Of a DNA stretch of 64,000 bases, positions 22,475 to 34,188 are shown in pieces. This stretch comes from Rhabditophanes sp. KR3021 (lineage: Eukaryota; Nematoda; Chromadorea; Rhabditida; Alloionematidae), in the NCBI GenBank assembly GCA_963281155.1, contig CAUJLY010000003.1, positions 1,426,001-1,490,000 on the forward strand, read 5' to 3'. Each line of letters starts with the position of its first letter. Position 1 is the first letter of the stretch. The position numbers and the translations under genes are program-made. The notes below the pieces were generated by a model. It was given only the letters and a program-made list of their open reading frames with translations. It ran no database searches and was not told the DNA's origin.

Positions 22475-24298
22475 TTAATAATTAAAATACAATGTTACGA
22501 AAGCAAAAAGTATAATTGAAACTCCTGAGACAATTGAGGCAGCTCCCTTCGTAGCTACTTTCTGCCCCCAGGGAAATTGGTTGTAAGTATAAGCACATTT
22601 AGTGGTGGTTTGGTCGACTTTTGCGAAGGGTGGAAGTTCTTCTAGGGCGAATGGGAAGTTGTAACATAGTTCATCATTGGGGTAAGACCAGCATCTGATA
22701 ACACGACTGATTTCAAATCTAGCTTTTACTACATTTAAACTGTCACACGTGTTTGGGGTACGTAAATCAAGATGATGACCAGCTCCAGGCAATTCAATTA
22801 CGTAGAATCCACGAGCGATTTGATCGTCTTTTTCTTTTCCAAGAGGTAATTGATGGAGGCAACCACTGTACCACGGATCGTACGTACCTGTGGTAAGAAC
22901 AACATTCGTAACTGTGTCAAAGTTAATTCCAAAGGTAGTTGAGACTGAGTTTTCTTGAGTAAATGATGGGTCGTAACCAATATTCTTAAATTGAGTGGTA
23001 CAACCGGCCTTCATTTGATTAGTAATTCCTGTTGGAACATTATTTTTATCTAAATCACAAGTATTCCAGAACAAATCATTTGGTGGCCCCTAAAGTAACT
23101 TATTAGCTAATTAGGTAAGTTAAAGCAAAATTACCAATGAACATTGTTGAATAACAAGGTCGGTGCATTCTTGCCACGTCCAGAAGGTATCAGCACCCAG
23201 AGCAGCAGTTGCGACATCTCCACAAACAGCTGGATTGATGCAATTCTTGTATTTAGGATCGAATGGATAATTATAATAAACAGCTGCACCTTGGTTAATA
23301 CTATTGATAGCATCTAAGTCAGTTGTATAGGTAGCATTCATTGAAGCACAGGCCTTTTCTACCGGGCTGCCTGGCATGTTAGTCAGAAAACTAGCGGGGT
23401 AAGGGTAGTCAACCATTGCTTCGTATTCAAAAGCCTCTTGAATGTAGTTCTTCAAATTTTGAACATCACCTAATGTTTTGATTGTCGATTTGGGATCAAT
23501 ATTAAAAACTGTATTCAAAGTAGCCATTCCCGCAGCAGTTGTTCCATATTTATCAATAGCTTTAAATCCCTTGACGATCAAATCGACATTACATCCAGAT
23601 ACACTAAAAGTGTTCTTAGTAACAGCATCAAAAGCACCAAAAGCAACACTGGATCCGTGGAAGTATTGGACTGGAGCAGACGAACAATACCCCCCGGTAA
23701 TTAAATGAGGATATTTTATTCTCATCCATAAACAAAGCATCCCTCCGTAAGAACCTCCGAATGCGACAACTGGGATGTTGGTTACGTTTTTGGTGGTGTA
23801 GTTGCTTTTTAAGTTGACGATTAATTTTGCATAATCAGCTAAAGCTTGACTTGGTGTTAAGTAACCTAAATTTTTAGCGCTATCAGCAGCGGCCTTTTGG
23901 TAAGGTCTGTCGGTGATAGCTCCGTAATAGCGGTGTTCAGCAAAAACAATCATCGCTTTCATTTGAATGGCATATTCGAACATAATTCCAGTAGCACTGG
24001 CAAAACCTTCGATCCCTCCTTCATTTCCTGTGTAGAAGAAAATAGGTCCTGGATTGCTATAATCAAAGAAAGTATCATTAATCAAATACTTCATATTCCA
24101 TGTTTCCGTATTCCTATGAGCAAAATTATCTACAGGAACTTTAAAATGATACGTAGTATATCCATTAAGAGCAGCGGCAGCATCAAACTCAAGATTACTC
24201 TGGAATTGATCTCTGCTTAAATGCCTAGGAAATTTCTTTCCTGCAGCAAGGACTGCTAAAGCCAATACAAGACATGAAATTACAATTTTCATTCTCAA
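22475..24298 (-). CDS. Peptidase S28 (lysosomal Pro-X carboxypeptidase / DPP7 family), C-terminally anchored
   Basis: Two exons, 23136-24298 and 22475-23090, about 592 residues. The signal peptide is MRMKIVISCLVLALAVLAAG. Family motifs are complete: GPIFFYTGNEGGIEGF, AEHRYYG, the nucleophile elbow AFGGSYGGML (catalytic Ser), the Asp in TTGTYDPWYSG and the His in GAGHHLDLR. S28 enzymes remove residues next to proline from peptides in lysosomes or outside the cell. The protein ends in a hydrophobic segment (SGVSIILFAFVTLYFNY) that could be a GPI-anchor signal or a membrane span; its neighbour lacks it. It is adjacent and in the same orientation to another S28 gene (24615-26440), so the pair probably arose by tandem duplication. 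Confidence 0.9.
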
Positions 24299-24614
24299 AA
24301 CCTAAATGCAGAAATTTAAATAATCTCGTATAAGATGGATATAACTTTTATTAACGTAATAAGTAAGAATACAACTAATATTATAAGAGCATTATAAATT
24401 TAAGATTGATAAGACATCTTGTAGAGATGGTGTATCAGGATCATAAAAAAGAATATAATTTTTAGATAGGATTAAAGGTACTCATTACGTCCTTCTTATA
24501 TAGTACTGCAAATTTGATTACATCCCTAATTGATAATGAACTGATAAAGAGTACTAGGACATAGACTGTAAGTTGATTTAAAGCCCAATTTAAGAACTGT
24601 CAACCCTTGGATGG

Positions 24615-26440
24615 CTAAATACGATTGACTTCCTTTTTGTTCTTTTTCAGTTGTCTTTTGTTGGCTTTACGTAACCAATGGGTAATATATTTTGTCTCGA
24701 GGGTTCTGACTTCTTTAACAGCAGCAGTATCTTTGGGGTTGGATCCGCGTAAATCTAAATGATGTGCACCGTCATCGATGATTAAAGAGACCACGGAACC
24801 TTTGGTTGTTGGTTTTAAATCATAACCCCCATAACTCCATCCATCCAAGTAACCGTTGCTGAAGACAATGTTTCCTACTCGTTCATAACGATCCCCGAAA
24901 TTGGTCATTATCCAGTCCGGTTGGGCCATGGATGGTTTATAGCCGATTGATCCAAAGGTGTCCTTGCAATATCCATTTATGTAGGTATCTAAATTGAATG
25001 GACAGGAAGATTCAAAAAAGTCTGATGGCGATCCTTCGTCGCACATCGGCATTATCATTTCAGTACATGCTTGCCATGGCCAGCCTAATAAACATATAAA
25101 TATTATATTCATTTCCCCGGGTTTACTTACCTAAAGCATCTCCCAAAGCTGCATAGGGACTTTCACATTTTGCGGGATTAATACAAAGACGGTCTAATTT
25201 CCCTGTATAATTGTAGTACAAATTCAAAGACTTGTACAAAGCTGTAACAAGGGACCTGTCATCAGTTTCCAAATCAGCACCATAAAATTTACAAAGCTCC
25301 TTTACAGGCCAAGCTGGTAGCGGAGCCAAAAAGTTAGCCTCATAAGGATAATCAATCATAGCTAAAGCTCCGAAAGTATCTCTGGCAACGTCAATCAACC
25401 ACTGCGCATCCTCTTCCTTAGACATCAAAGATTTCTCCTCTAATCTAAACAGTTTGTTGATAAATTCAATGCCATCCTTAGTCTTGACAATATTCCTCAA
25501 ACTCTTCCATGTAGCACTAATTTTTTTGACATCACAGTTAGATAAACGGAACGTTCTTGTGACAATGTTATCAAATCCTGAGTCACTCTTTAATTTGCTT
25601 CTAAACCAGTAAATAGGAGCTGATGCAGCGATAGCACTAAACAACAAAAAGATTATATTAAATTGACAAAGATTAACCGTACCCTTCGCAGAGGTGGGGA
25701 TATTTTGTTCTTAACCAGGAAGCCAGCATTCCTCCATATGAGCCTTAAGGATTTAGTTATTAAGTTGTTTTGGTGATATTAATTACCTCCGAATGCGATT
25801 AAATTGGCGTTTGTGGCGTTTGGAAGACGTGTTTCTTTTAGATGTTTTATTAGGACAGCGAAATCTGCTAGGGCTTGGGTTGATGTGAGATAGCCTAGAT
25901 TGGTGACGTTCTTGTAAGATTCCTCTCCAAAGGGATGGGACTTTCCGTAAAATCTGTGTTCGGCAAAGACTACTGCGGCCTACAAATATATAACAATCAA
26001 ATCTTTAAATTATGAGTTACCTTAAAATCTGGGGCAAGATCCCACATGAACCCTGTATTTTCAGCAAAAGACTCAACAGAACCTTAAATCAAACCTTAAA
26101 TTTGTTATCAAAACGATAAATTACCTTCATTTCCTGTGTAGAAAAAAATAGGCCCCCCTGCTTTGTAAGAGTCAGTATTAATAAGATACCGAAGCGAAAA
26201 CTTCCTATCGTCAGTAAAAGAAAAATGATCAACAGGCATGGTATCAAAAAACTCCTCAGTCCATTGATATTTGTCGCTTTTGTAAGTTCTATCCAACAGA
26301 TCATTATTAACTCTGACATTGGTCAACTCATGATACAAGACAGGGTCTCTAAACAGATTAAAATGACTATGAACAGTCCCAATAAATAAAAAAGCAAACA
26401 ACCACATCTTCGAACTAAGCTTAATGGTCAAATAGCACAT
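24615..26440 (-). CDS. Peptidase S28 paralogue, secreted or lysosomal
   Basis: Six exons joined by about 40-55 bp introns: roughly 26108-26440, 26035-26085, 25785-25978, 25675-25745, 25134-25635 and 24615-25083. The inner ATG near 26407 gives the better signal peptide (MWLFAFLFIGTVHSHF). Motifs: GGPIFFYTGNEG, VVFAEHRFYG, AFGGSYGGMLASW (the nucleophile motif is split by an intron), SNGYLDGWSYGG (Asp) and DDGAHHLDLRG (His). The triad is complete. It ends in a Lys/Arg-rich tail (KANKRQLKKNKKE) instead of the hydrophobic anchor of its neighbour. It has more introns than the paralogue, so the duplication is probably not recent. Confidence 0.88.
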
Positions 26441-27766
26441 TTTTGTTACTTAAATAGTTTAAAGTTGACGGCATCTGTTCCTCCCATTTTTTGGCAAGGC
26501 ACAATAGATAAGCTGTAAAGTGGTTGGAAAAATTGAATTTGTGCTTTTTGATTTGAGATGAAAGAGATTAATGTTTTTTAAAAGATTTATTTGTCAATAA
26601 ATTAGCATTTGTCCGAAATGTTTAAGAGCGAGTTGATTGAATGGATAAATTGAAGTTTGAACTGTTGCATAAGTGATTGAATTTGGGTATTTGTAGTTCT
26701 TTTTAAGTAAAATGGATTTGGATTTGATTTGTGGATTAGGTTATTTATTTACAAATAGATGAACTCATATCTTTTGAAGATGTGATATAATAACTTACTT
26801 AGTAAGAATGTTATTTTCAATCAAATTAATTTTAGTTATTCAATAGAGATTCTTTGGACTGTAATTTATTTTTTCCGAATAAATTAGCTAATAAGCCGAT
26901 TTTACATATACATTGCAATGAAGGGGCTCTTTAAAATTGTGCTACAAATTTAATTTTGTCAAATAAAGATTATTTGTTATTAAATGATACATCGGCAAAT
27001 ATTTATTCTCAAAATATTATTCTTGGAAGAAGAGTTTTTTGAACACCATAATTTATTTATAAATAAATCCACTATCAAAAAGGCTCCTTAAGAGGATTGT
27101 CCAGAGACTAAATACAAGGCATCATAGTAATCTCTGTAAGGGGTATTAATAGGCATTAGTAGGAGTCGATACTACTATTTTATTCATTTATTAAAGTGTA
27201 ATGTTAAATTATTCCGTTGTCATAATATCATGTTTTGAATCAAATAACACTTCGGCATAAATATGCAGAAAATAATTAGACAAACAAGCTTAGATTTCGG
27301 TGCAGTATGTATAACATTAACAAATTAAAGGTACCTAAACAGTTGACACACATACATATTTAGTTATTAATTTTTACAAAAAGGAAAATTCTTTACATTC
27401 TTTACTTTTATACCTAAAAAGCATAATCAGGGAATTGTTGATGCACAAATCATCAAATATACAGCCACTTACTTTTATCTTTTTATATGTAAACAAAAAA
27501 GGATAGAACATAGAGTGTGTATAGTGATGTTAACTTTAAAACAGAACACAAATAATCGATTCTCTTGTTTACTAGTTTGAGAGAATATTTTATATTCTAC
27601 ATATTTTTGTAAATTTATTACCATTTACCTTATCGCAACTTATTTGTATCAGTCATTATTTGATTAATTTACTATAATATATGTGAACGGTACTAAATAC
27701 ATGCGAATGACGTTGTTGATACTCCATAATCACAAAAAGATACGCATAATTAAGCTTCGAAACAAG
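26441..27766. other. AT-rich intergenic spacer
   Basis: This 1.3 kb separates the S28 peptidase (-) from the small secreted gene (+). I see no RNA gene, repeat array or credible reading frame. Confidence 0.45.
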
Positions 27767-28568
27767 ATGAGGTTTAGTTTAATTTTTATCCTATTGCTAT
27801 TATTAAATGTAAGTTGTTATGCGGAAGGAAGGCCAACAACTGAGGAAGAGGAACAAGAAAGGATAAATGAACGAGGACATATTACTTTAGTTAGTAATAT
27901 TACAGAGTCGTTGATATCTGAAATAGATAATGCTACTAATAACAATTTGATTGAATATGGTTCACGTGAACCTGTCTATGCCACTACCCCTGCCTCTACA
28001 ATTAACCATGTTTATGACTTGACACCATCTAAGTTTGTACCTTATTTGTACGCAGTTAGTGAAAGTTCTTTCCAAGAGTTTAATGACTTTAAAGGTAATA
28101 AATTGTGGAGCATTTTGTATATTAACGTGTCTTTTGCTTTTAGAGAAAATGTGCCTTTCCGTAGACAGGGACGTTAATTATGTGGACTTTATGGATTATA
28201 TCTTGTGGGAAAATATGCGATTTTCAAATGCTTTGATACAAATTATGGAAGCTCCTTTAAGTCTTCCCGTGCTTAATGTATCAAAAGAAGAAAGAAAAGA
28301 GAACACAAAAAGTCTTGAACTGGAGATGAAAACTACTGAACCACTAATTAAAAAAATCAAATATAAATTATTGTCCGCTGCAAAATTAGAAGACAATTGT
28401 AAACCAACCGTTGGAGAAATAGTAGGAGAAAGTGATGAAGTACTAAAAGCAGAATTAGAACATCATAGATTTGATGACTTACTGATTGGAATAGTCTATC
28501 AAGTCGTATTAGATCGAGACAAATATAACAAAGTATACATGAATGACATTGCAAACAAGAGAAAATAA
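27767..28568 (+). CDS. Small secreted orphan protein
   Basis: Two exons, 27767-28094 and 28144-28568, about 250 residues. The internal ATG at 27767 is chosen because it starts a clear signal peptide (MRFSLIFILLLLLNVSCYAEG); the frame is open upstream without one. The mature chain is polar and acidic with an EEEEQE run, two N-glycosylation sites near NITESL and NATNNN, and a helical C-terminal half (LELEMKTTEPLIKKIKYK, LLIGIVYQVVLDRDKYNK). No domain was recognised. It may be nematode-specific. Confidence 0.6.
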
Positions 28569-28694
28569 ACATTCATCAATGTCTTACAAATGCATATAAA
28601 CTCAATTACCGGTACAAAATAGAACTTTAATGTCGCAAATATAATCTTTCCTAATCAGGGTGTAAATTAATAATTTAATAACAATAAATGTTTT

Positions 28695-30649
28695 TTAAGT
28701 AGACCTTTGTAAAGTTGCATTTTTTATGATATCAGATGCTCGTTCCGCAATCATAATAGTGGGAGCATTCAGGTTTCCTGAAATAATCGAAGGCATAACT
28801 GATGCATCAACTATTTTGAGGTTTTTGGTTCCCTGGAATGGAAATCATTAAATCATGGTACTCGTATTTAGATGGAAATATTGTTGGTTAATTTGTTGAA
28901 TTTGTCCTTAATTAAATTTTTGTTTTAAATGTCTTAATCCTTAATGATGTCAAAATTTAGTGGTTACAAAACCTACCCTGACATTCATCGTTTGTGAGTC
29001 AACAACAGCATTGGGATCGTTGATGTCACCCATTTTACAGGAACATGACGCATGGTATGCGGAGGCCGCTTTTTGTCGGACGAAAGCGTCTATCTCGTCA
29101 TTTGATTGAACTTCTTTGCCAGGGGCCATTTCATCACCTCTATAAATATCGAATGCTTGTTGACTGAATATTTCCCTTGACAATTCAATGCATTTTCTGA
29201 ATTCTTTTAGGTCGTCTTGGTGATTTAAATAATTTGGGTTAATTAATGGATGGCTTAGAGGATTGGAATCCTTTAATCTAATGTTTCCTACGGACTTTGA
29301 CCTCATCGGCCCTACATGCACCTGAAAAGCATGACAAGTACCGTTTTCCCTACCATCATCATGAACAGTTGAAGGTAAAAAATGAAATTCTATATCTGGA
29401 TATTTTATATCGCTACTAGATTTAGCAAATCCACCACTTTCTAAATGAGAACTTGCTCCCAATCCTTCTCTCTTGACAAACCATTCCAAACCTATCTTAA
29501 CCATATTATGAGGAAACTTCCAGCTGCTCTTGTCATACAAAGTAATTGGCTTAATACATTTGTTTTGAACATAAATTTCTAGATGATCCTGCAAATTACT
29601 GCCAACACTAGGCAAATCATTTTGAATATCTATTTTCTTGTCAAATAAATGCTGCCCTTCGCCAATACCACTTAACATCAACAGTTGGGGTGTATTAATT
29701 GCTCCGCCACAAAGTATCACTGAACCTTCGCAATAAATTTTATTTATTCGACCAGTCCTTCTATCTAAAGTTTTGACACCTGTAGCAATGCCATTTTCAA
29801 TGATTACTTTCATAACAACTGAGTTAGAGATAATCGATAAATTTGGTCTGTCAAGGATTGGCCAAAGATAAGCACGAGAAGCTGAATGTCGTTCCCCATT
29901 TTTAATAGTTTGATCCATTTTGCCGAAACCTTCATTACATTTACCGTTGATATCAGACGTTGTTCCTAGTTTCATTTGATTTCCAGCTTCAATAAAAGCT
30001 TGGTGCAGGATATTCGTACAAGGAGCTTGTCTGACATACAAAGGTCCGTCATTCCCTCGATATTCATCATCTTTCCCTAGGGATAATTCATGCGTTTGTG
30101 CTTTTTTGAAGTAAGGCAAACATCCTTTATAATCCCATCCACCTGCACCTTCCTCCTGCCACCTATCATAATCAAGTGGATGTCCCCTTACATAACACAT
30201 AGCATTAATACTGAAAAGATTAATTAGTAATTTTTTATATTTCCAATTTTAATAATAACTTCTTAATCGCATTTTTAATTTTAATAAAATTCATTTCAAT
30301 ACCTTGAACTACCTCCCCAAACTTTCCCTCTAGGCCAATAAATAACTCTTCCGTCCAAATTAGTCTGAGGTGTCGTATTGTAATACCAATTATATTTAGC
30401 ATCACATAAGTTATACATCAATGCTGCAGGCATGTGAATTTTCCAATTAAACCAATGGTCTCTCGGACCTGCTTCTATTACTAAGACATTAACATCCTTG
30501 TCCTCGGACAATCTATTAGCCTTAATTCAAAGTATTAAAAGATAATAAAGAGGGTTTCTTACAACAGTTGACCCTGCAGAACCAGCTCCAACAACGATAT
30601 AATCATGTCTCTTGGTTGCATACTTATTAAATATAGCAAATTTGTTCAT
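28695..30649 (-). CDS. chdh-1: GMC oxidoreductase, choline dehydrogenase-like
   Basis: Four exons: 30563-30649, about 30308-30520, about 28979-30210 and 28695-28833, about 556 residues. The N-terminal FAD motif is [19 protein letters not shown], with VLVIEAGP. The GMC signature 1 region is [22 protein letters not shown], split by an intron. Signature 2 is [15 protein letters not shown]. The C-terminal catalytic region is [13 protein letters not shown], with His in place, and the last exon carries the closing FAD contact [33 protein letters not shown] closely matches animal choline dehydrogenases, which oxidise choline to betaine aldehyde in mitochondria. Motifs are intact. A different GMC alcohol substrate is possible. 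Confidence 0.82.
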
Positions 30650-30932
30650 TTAAAATACACAACAAAAAGACAAAATGTCAATAATACATTTGATACATTG
30701 ATTGTATATTATTTAGGATGTGCATGGAATATTATTGCAGTTCTTCTTGCATCTTCGTTTTATTTTCTTTTGTTGCAATGATTACAGGTTTTGTTACATA
30801 TACCTTTTCGAATGAACAAGTTAATTAGAGAAAATTTGATTAATTGACTAATAAAGAAAGTAATATAGTTAAAATTTAGACTAATTATTGGAAATAAATA
30901 TAGACGAAGCGGAGAGAACTGATATAGACAAG

Positions 30933-31511
30933 ATGAATCATGGTCTACAGACAGAGTGGATGTGTCCAAGGGATTTGTTTGGGATGATTCGATTGGGCGA
31001 TATTATCGAATTCAAAAGGACTATTACTGTTATCACGAAGATTCCTGTTTATGTACATGTGGCACTAGCTGTTGAGATTCAAGATGGAAATATTGTAATT
31101 GGGCATTTGTCTGTTGCTAGTAAAGATAGTTTTCAAAGGGATTTTGATAAAAAGGATATCTTTGGACAATCAAATGCCGAAGATTACGTGATTTGCACTT
31201 CTGATTATATGGATGTTTGTGGAGATGAACTGGTTCGTATCAACAACTCATTCGACCACACGCACCAACCTTTCTCCCCAGAACAAATTGTCAGGAGATT
31301 CAAGGAGAATGAAGGGACATATCAATATTCCCTTATTTCCAATAACTGTGAACACTTTGCCCATTACATTAGAAATGGTGTTAAGGAAAGTGTGCAAGTT
31401 CAACAAGCGGCTATTATCGGAACTTCAATCATTGCTACTGCTATTGGATTGGCTGCTGCTTACATTGGATCTAGAAAAAGAAAGAAGAGGGAATCTGAAA
31501 GTAAGAAGTGA
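30933..31511 (+). CDS. LRAT/H-rev107-like (NlpC/P60-type) membrane protein
   Basis: Single exon, about 192 residues. The upstream TTG of the open frame is ignored, and the first ATG is at 30933. LRAT-family features: LFGMIRLGDIIEFKR at the N terminus, a catalytic-type His in VYVHVALAVEI, then SNNCEHFAHYIRNG with the conserved NCEHF cysteine. A C-terminal membrane anchor (AAIIGTSIIATAIGLAAAYIG) is followed by a basic KRKKR tail. Members are thiol acyltransferases or phospholipases acting on membrane lipids. The His and Cys are present, so an active enzyme at an internal membrane is plausible. The substrate is unknown. Confidence 0.8.
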   Translation: MNHGLQTEWMCPRDLFGMIRLGDIIEFKRTITVITKIPVYVHVALAVEIQDGNIVIGHLSVASKDSFQRDFDKKDIFGQSNAEDYVICTSDYMDVCGDELVRINNSFDHTHQPFSPEQIVRRFKENEGTYQYSLISNNCEHFAHYIRNGVKESVQVQQAAIIGTSIIATAIGLAAAYIGSRKRKKRESESKK

Positions 31512-31661
31512 CTTTTGGATAATTGATGTCTTGTGTATTAACTTAACAATTGCATCTACATGCATTGAATAAAATTCTTAATTTTGTACTCTTACTTGTT
31601 TTAATAACCAAATTTATAAAGCTATAAACAACGACGACACAATAATTAATCATATTTACAA

Positions 31662-32525
31662 ATGCATCAACATTTCCTCTGTCTTTTTCTTTTACTGACT
31701 ATCTCTTTCACAAACTCCACCGACACCTGTCCAGACGACAACAACTTCTACCTTGGTCTGAACAACAAGTGTTACAAACTCTTCTCAGCACAAGAAAGTT
31801 ACTTTGAAATCACAAAAGCTTGCAATGCCTCAAAAGGATCAATTGTCCGTCTAAATAATGACGTAGACATTTACTCATTTAGTCTAATCTACGCAGACAT
31901 TTACCAGAAGAATTTGTCTCAATTGATTGACACTGGCATTTGGTGTAAGGATGAACTGTGTATTAATGGGCAAGACACAACAAGTGCTTACAATGGGCCG
32001 ATGAAGTTTATTACGGAGCAATTTCCTTGTAAAGTTATGTTGTCCTTTAATAAAGTTTGGAATGAATTAATGTGTGTTGATAATAATTTGACGCATGGTG
32101 TAAATTATTTGTGCCAGAAGAATGGGAATTATCACGCTCCGTGTAAATCAAATCCAAAGTTTGTAAAGGAGATGGATGGTAATTGTTATAGAGATCTGGA
32201 AATAGCTCAATTCAGTTGGGAGACGGCTAGTCGGATGTGTGCTGGTGAAGGGTCTCATCTGCCTGTTATTTCTAATGACGTGGAAGCCTTTGTAATGGGC
32301 CAATTTATACAAGGTGCTCTTAGCGAAGCTTGGCTTGATATTAAATGCCCGACAACTATTATGGACGAGTGTGTACTTTCTGATGGTTCTATCTTGAAAC
32401 TAAGCAAATTCACCGAATCTGAAAGTCTGTTCTCGAATCAATGTGGCGTCATTTCAACTATCAGCAAATGGACCGCTGTAAGTTGTAGATCCAAAAAGAG
32501 AGTTATCTGCCAAATAAATGAATAG
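31662..32525 (+). CDS. Secreted protein with two C-type lectin-like domains
   Basis: Single exon, 287 residues. The signal peptide is MHQHFLCLFLLLTISFTNS. Domain 1 starts at CPDDNNFYLGLNNKCYKLF and closes at VNYLCQK. Domain 2 starts at CKSNPKFVKEMDGNCYRD and closes at KRVICQINE. The classic Ca2+/sugar motifs EPN/QPD and WND are not visible, so sugar binding is doubtful. No membrane anchor. It is 151 bp downstream of the LRAT-like gene on the same strand. It is much smaller than the five-domain lectin at 4050-7021, though both belong to the CTLD expansion typical of nematodes. Confidence 0.82.
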   Translation: MHQHFLCLFLLLTISFTNSTDTCPDDNNFYLGLNNKCYKLFSAQESYFEITKACNASKGSIVRLNNDVDIYSFSLIYADIYQKNLSQLIDTGIWCKDELCINGQDTTSAYNGPMKFITEQFPCKVMLSFNKVWNELMCVDNNLTHGVNYLCQKNGNYHAPCKSNPKFVKEMDGNCYRDLEIAQFSWETASRMCAGEGSHLPVISNDVEAFVMGQFIQGALSEAWLDIKCPTTIMDECVLSDGSILKLSKFTESESLFSNQCGVISTISKWTAVSCRSKKRVICQINE

Positions 32526-32851
32526 GATTTTTTATGATTAATTAATATATATGCAAACAGAAAAATAAGGTTTTTAAATTAAAACGACCTAATAAAGTCT
32601 GTTCTTGGGATTGCTAGTTTTCACAATATTATTGCTGAATCATGTTCTTTCAGAAACGTTAAAATTAATTGTTAATAATATGCATTTTTATAAGCTTGTT
32701 TCCTTTTATATTTAAATTCGGCTTTCTAATAATGTTTGATTCAAATTTTACATTCGTAATTTGACTTTCAGATACTTTAATTTGAGTAAAACGTTTTGGT
32801 TTATAAATCAAACGAATTCATTCCAAATCACGTTGTCGAATCGAGTTCAAG

Positions 32852-33347
32852 ATGGGTGATAATTACGAAGTAAGTTAACCGTTGCATTATTGTTTAATAA
32901 ATATGTTTAGTGCTTGGGTAACGATGCTATTTTACCGTCGTCTCCACCAACTGCCGTTGCTACATCGCCAGCAGCACCTTTGAATGTTGGAAACTCGAAG
33001 AAGAAAACGACAGGGCTGGCGACTCTATAATTGCTCCATCCAAATTGAAAGTCAATCCAATCTTTTCTGAAATCGAGGCTATTAACAATAAGAAAAAAGG
33101 CTGTTGCTGCACTATTTGCCTTATCCTTCTTTTACCAACCTTTCAATCTAACAAAACAGTTGACCGTCTTTTTTGACATGATTTCAAAGTCAACAATTAC
33201 CTACTTAAATAGCTTGGAGTTGGCAATTGGTATGTGTCTTCTCTCAACATCAATAATATAATTATATGTATATTTTTATTCAGATTTTATGAAAACAAAT
33301 GATCATTTCTATCACTGTCATAGAATAAAGGATTTATATTAGTTTGG
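32852..33347 (+). pseudogene. Small gene readable only with frameshifts (decayed or mis-assembled)
   Basis: An ATG at 32852 (MGDNYE) meets a GTAAGT donor. The next exon opens at about 32912 with CLGNDAILPSSPPTAVATSP, but its frame stops at 33030. In the next frame a Cys/Leu-rich segment (KKKGCCCTICLILLLPTF) continues, stops at about 33175, and a third frame carries DMISKSTITYLNSLELAI to a good GTATGT donor. A final exon ends at about 33342. The two shifts fall in an A run near 33005 and a T run near 33170. No family was recognised. Confidence 0.35.
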
Positions 33348-33768
33348 GATTCCTTTTTAATTCTACTTTTATGTACTTAATTTGTCTTTTTTTAAATGCA
33401 TTATAAAAAACTGATCGTATGTGTCAATGTGTTTGGTGTTACACAATCTTGACTAGTCATTTTTTGTGTTCATGATTTGGTATAGCATATGCTTAGACAG
33501 GCTGTCCTATGTAAAAAACATCTCTTTGTTATGTGCACTTGGTAGTTTTGGACCAGAGACAGGTGAGTATGAAACAATTCCACGAACAAACTATTAAATA
33601 TCTTAAAAGCAAAGTGGAATCTGATAAAATCAGAAATCCATTTCTACCAAAACAAGGTTGATAAAATAGTTCAAATAAAGTACGAAAATACATCGAGTAT
33701 TATTTTATTCAACCATTAAATACATTTTCACTATTTAATTTGTTTAATACCCAATAAAATGTTATTTA

Positions 33769-34188
33769 TTAATGATGACCGTGTTGATTTCCATGTGGTC
33801 CTGAATTGTGAGAGCCATAGGATTGGTGACTGGAATATTGATTTGCGTGGGGTGAGTTATGTACATCTCCGTGAGGAGCAGCTCCGTGGCCCATATTGTG
33901 CTGGGAATAGGCAGTCCCATGTCCGATATTCGAATGTTCGCTGTAACCGCCGTGTTGAGAGCTAGCATTATGTTGTTGATAACCGTGTTGTTCGTTGTGC
34001 CCACCAGAATATCCTGTTCCATGTCCGATTCCGTGGCTAGAATACTCAGTACCATGACCAATGTTATGTCCAGTATTTCCGTGGGATGAGAACCCGGTCC
34101 CATGGCCAATATTGTGGCTAGATCCATGTTCATTAGAATGTCCTGAACCATGACCTGAAACACCGTGCCCAATAGGATGTGGAGACAT
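33769..34188 (-). CDS. His/Gly/Ser-rich repeat protein
   Basis: Single exon, 139 residues. The chain is built of imperfect repeats of NIGHGT-x-YSSHG and related units (GHNIGHGTEYSSHG, SNIGHGTAYSQHN), ending in HGNQHGHH. Over a quarter of the residues are His. There is no signal peptide, membrane segment or cysteine. Such composition is compatible with metal binding or pH-sensitive phase behaviour, but no function can be assigned. Weak repeats are also visible at DNA level (CCATGTCCGAT/CCATGGCCAAT units). The frame is open in more than one phase because of the repeat structure, but only this one starts with ATG and gives a coherent repeat. Confidence 0.6.
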   Translation of the reverse strand: MSPHPIGHGVSGHGSGHSNEHGSSHNIGHGTGFSSHGNTGHNIGHGTEYSSHGIGHGTGYSGGHNEQHGYQQHNASSQHGGYSEHSNIGHGTAYSQHNMGHGAAPHGDVHNSPHANQYSSHQSYGSHNSGPHGNQHGHH

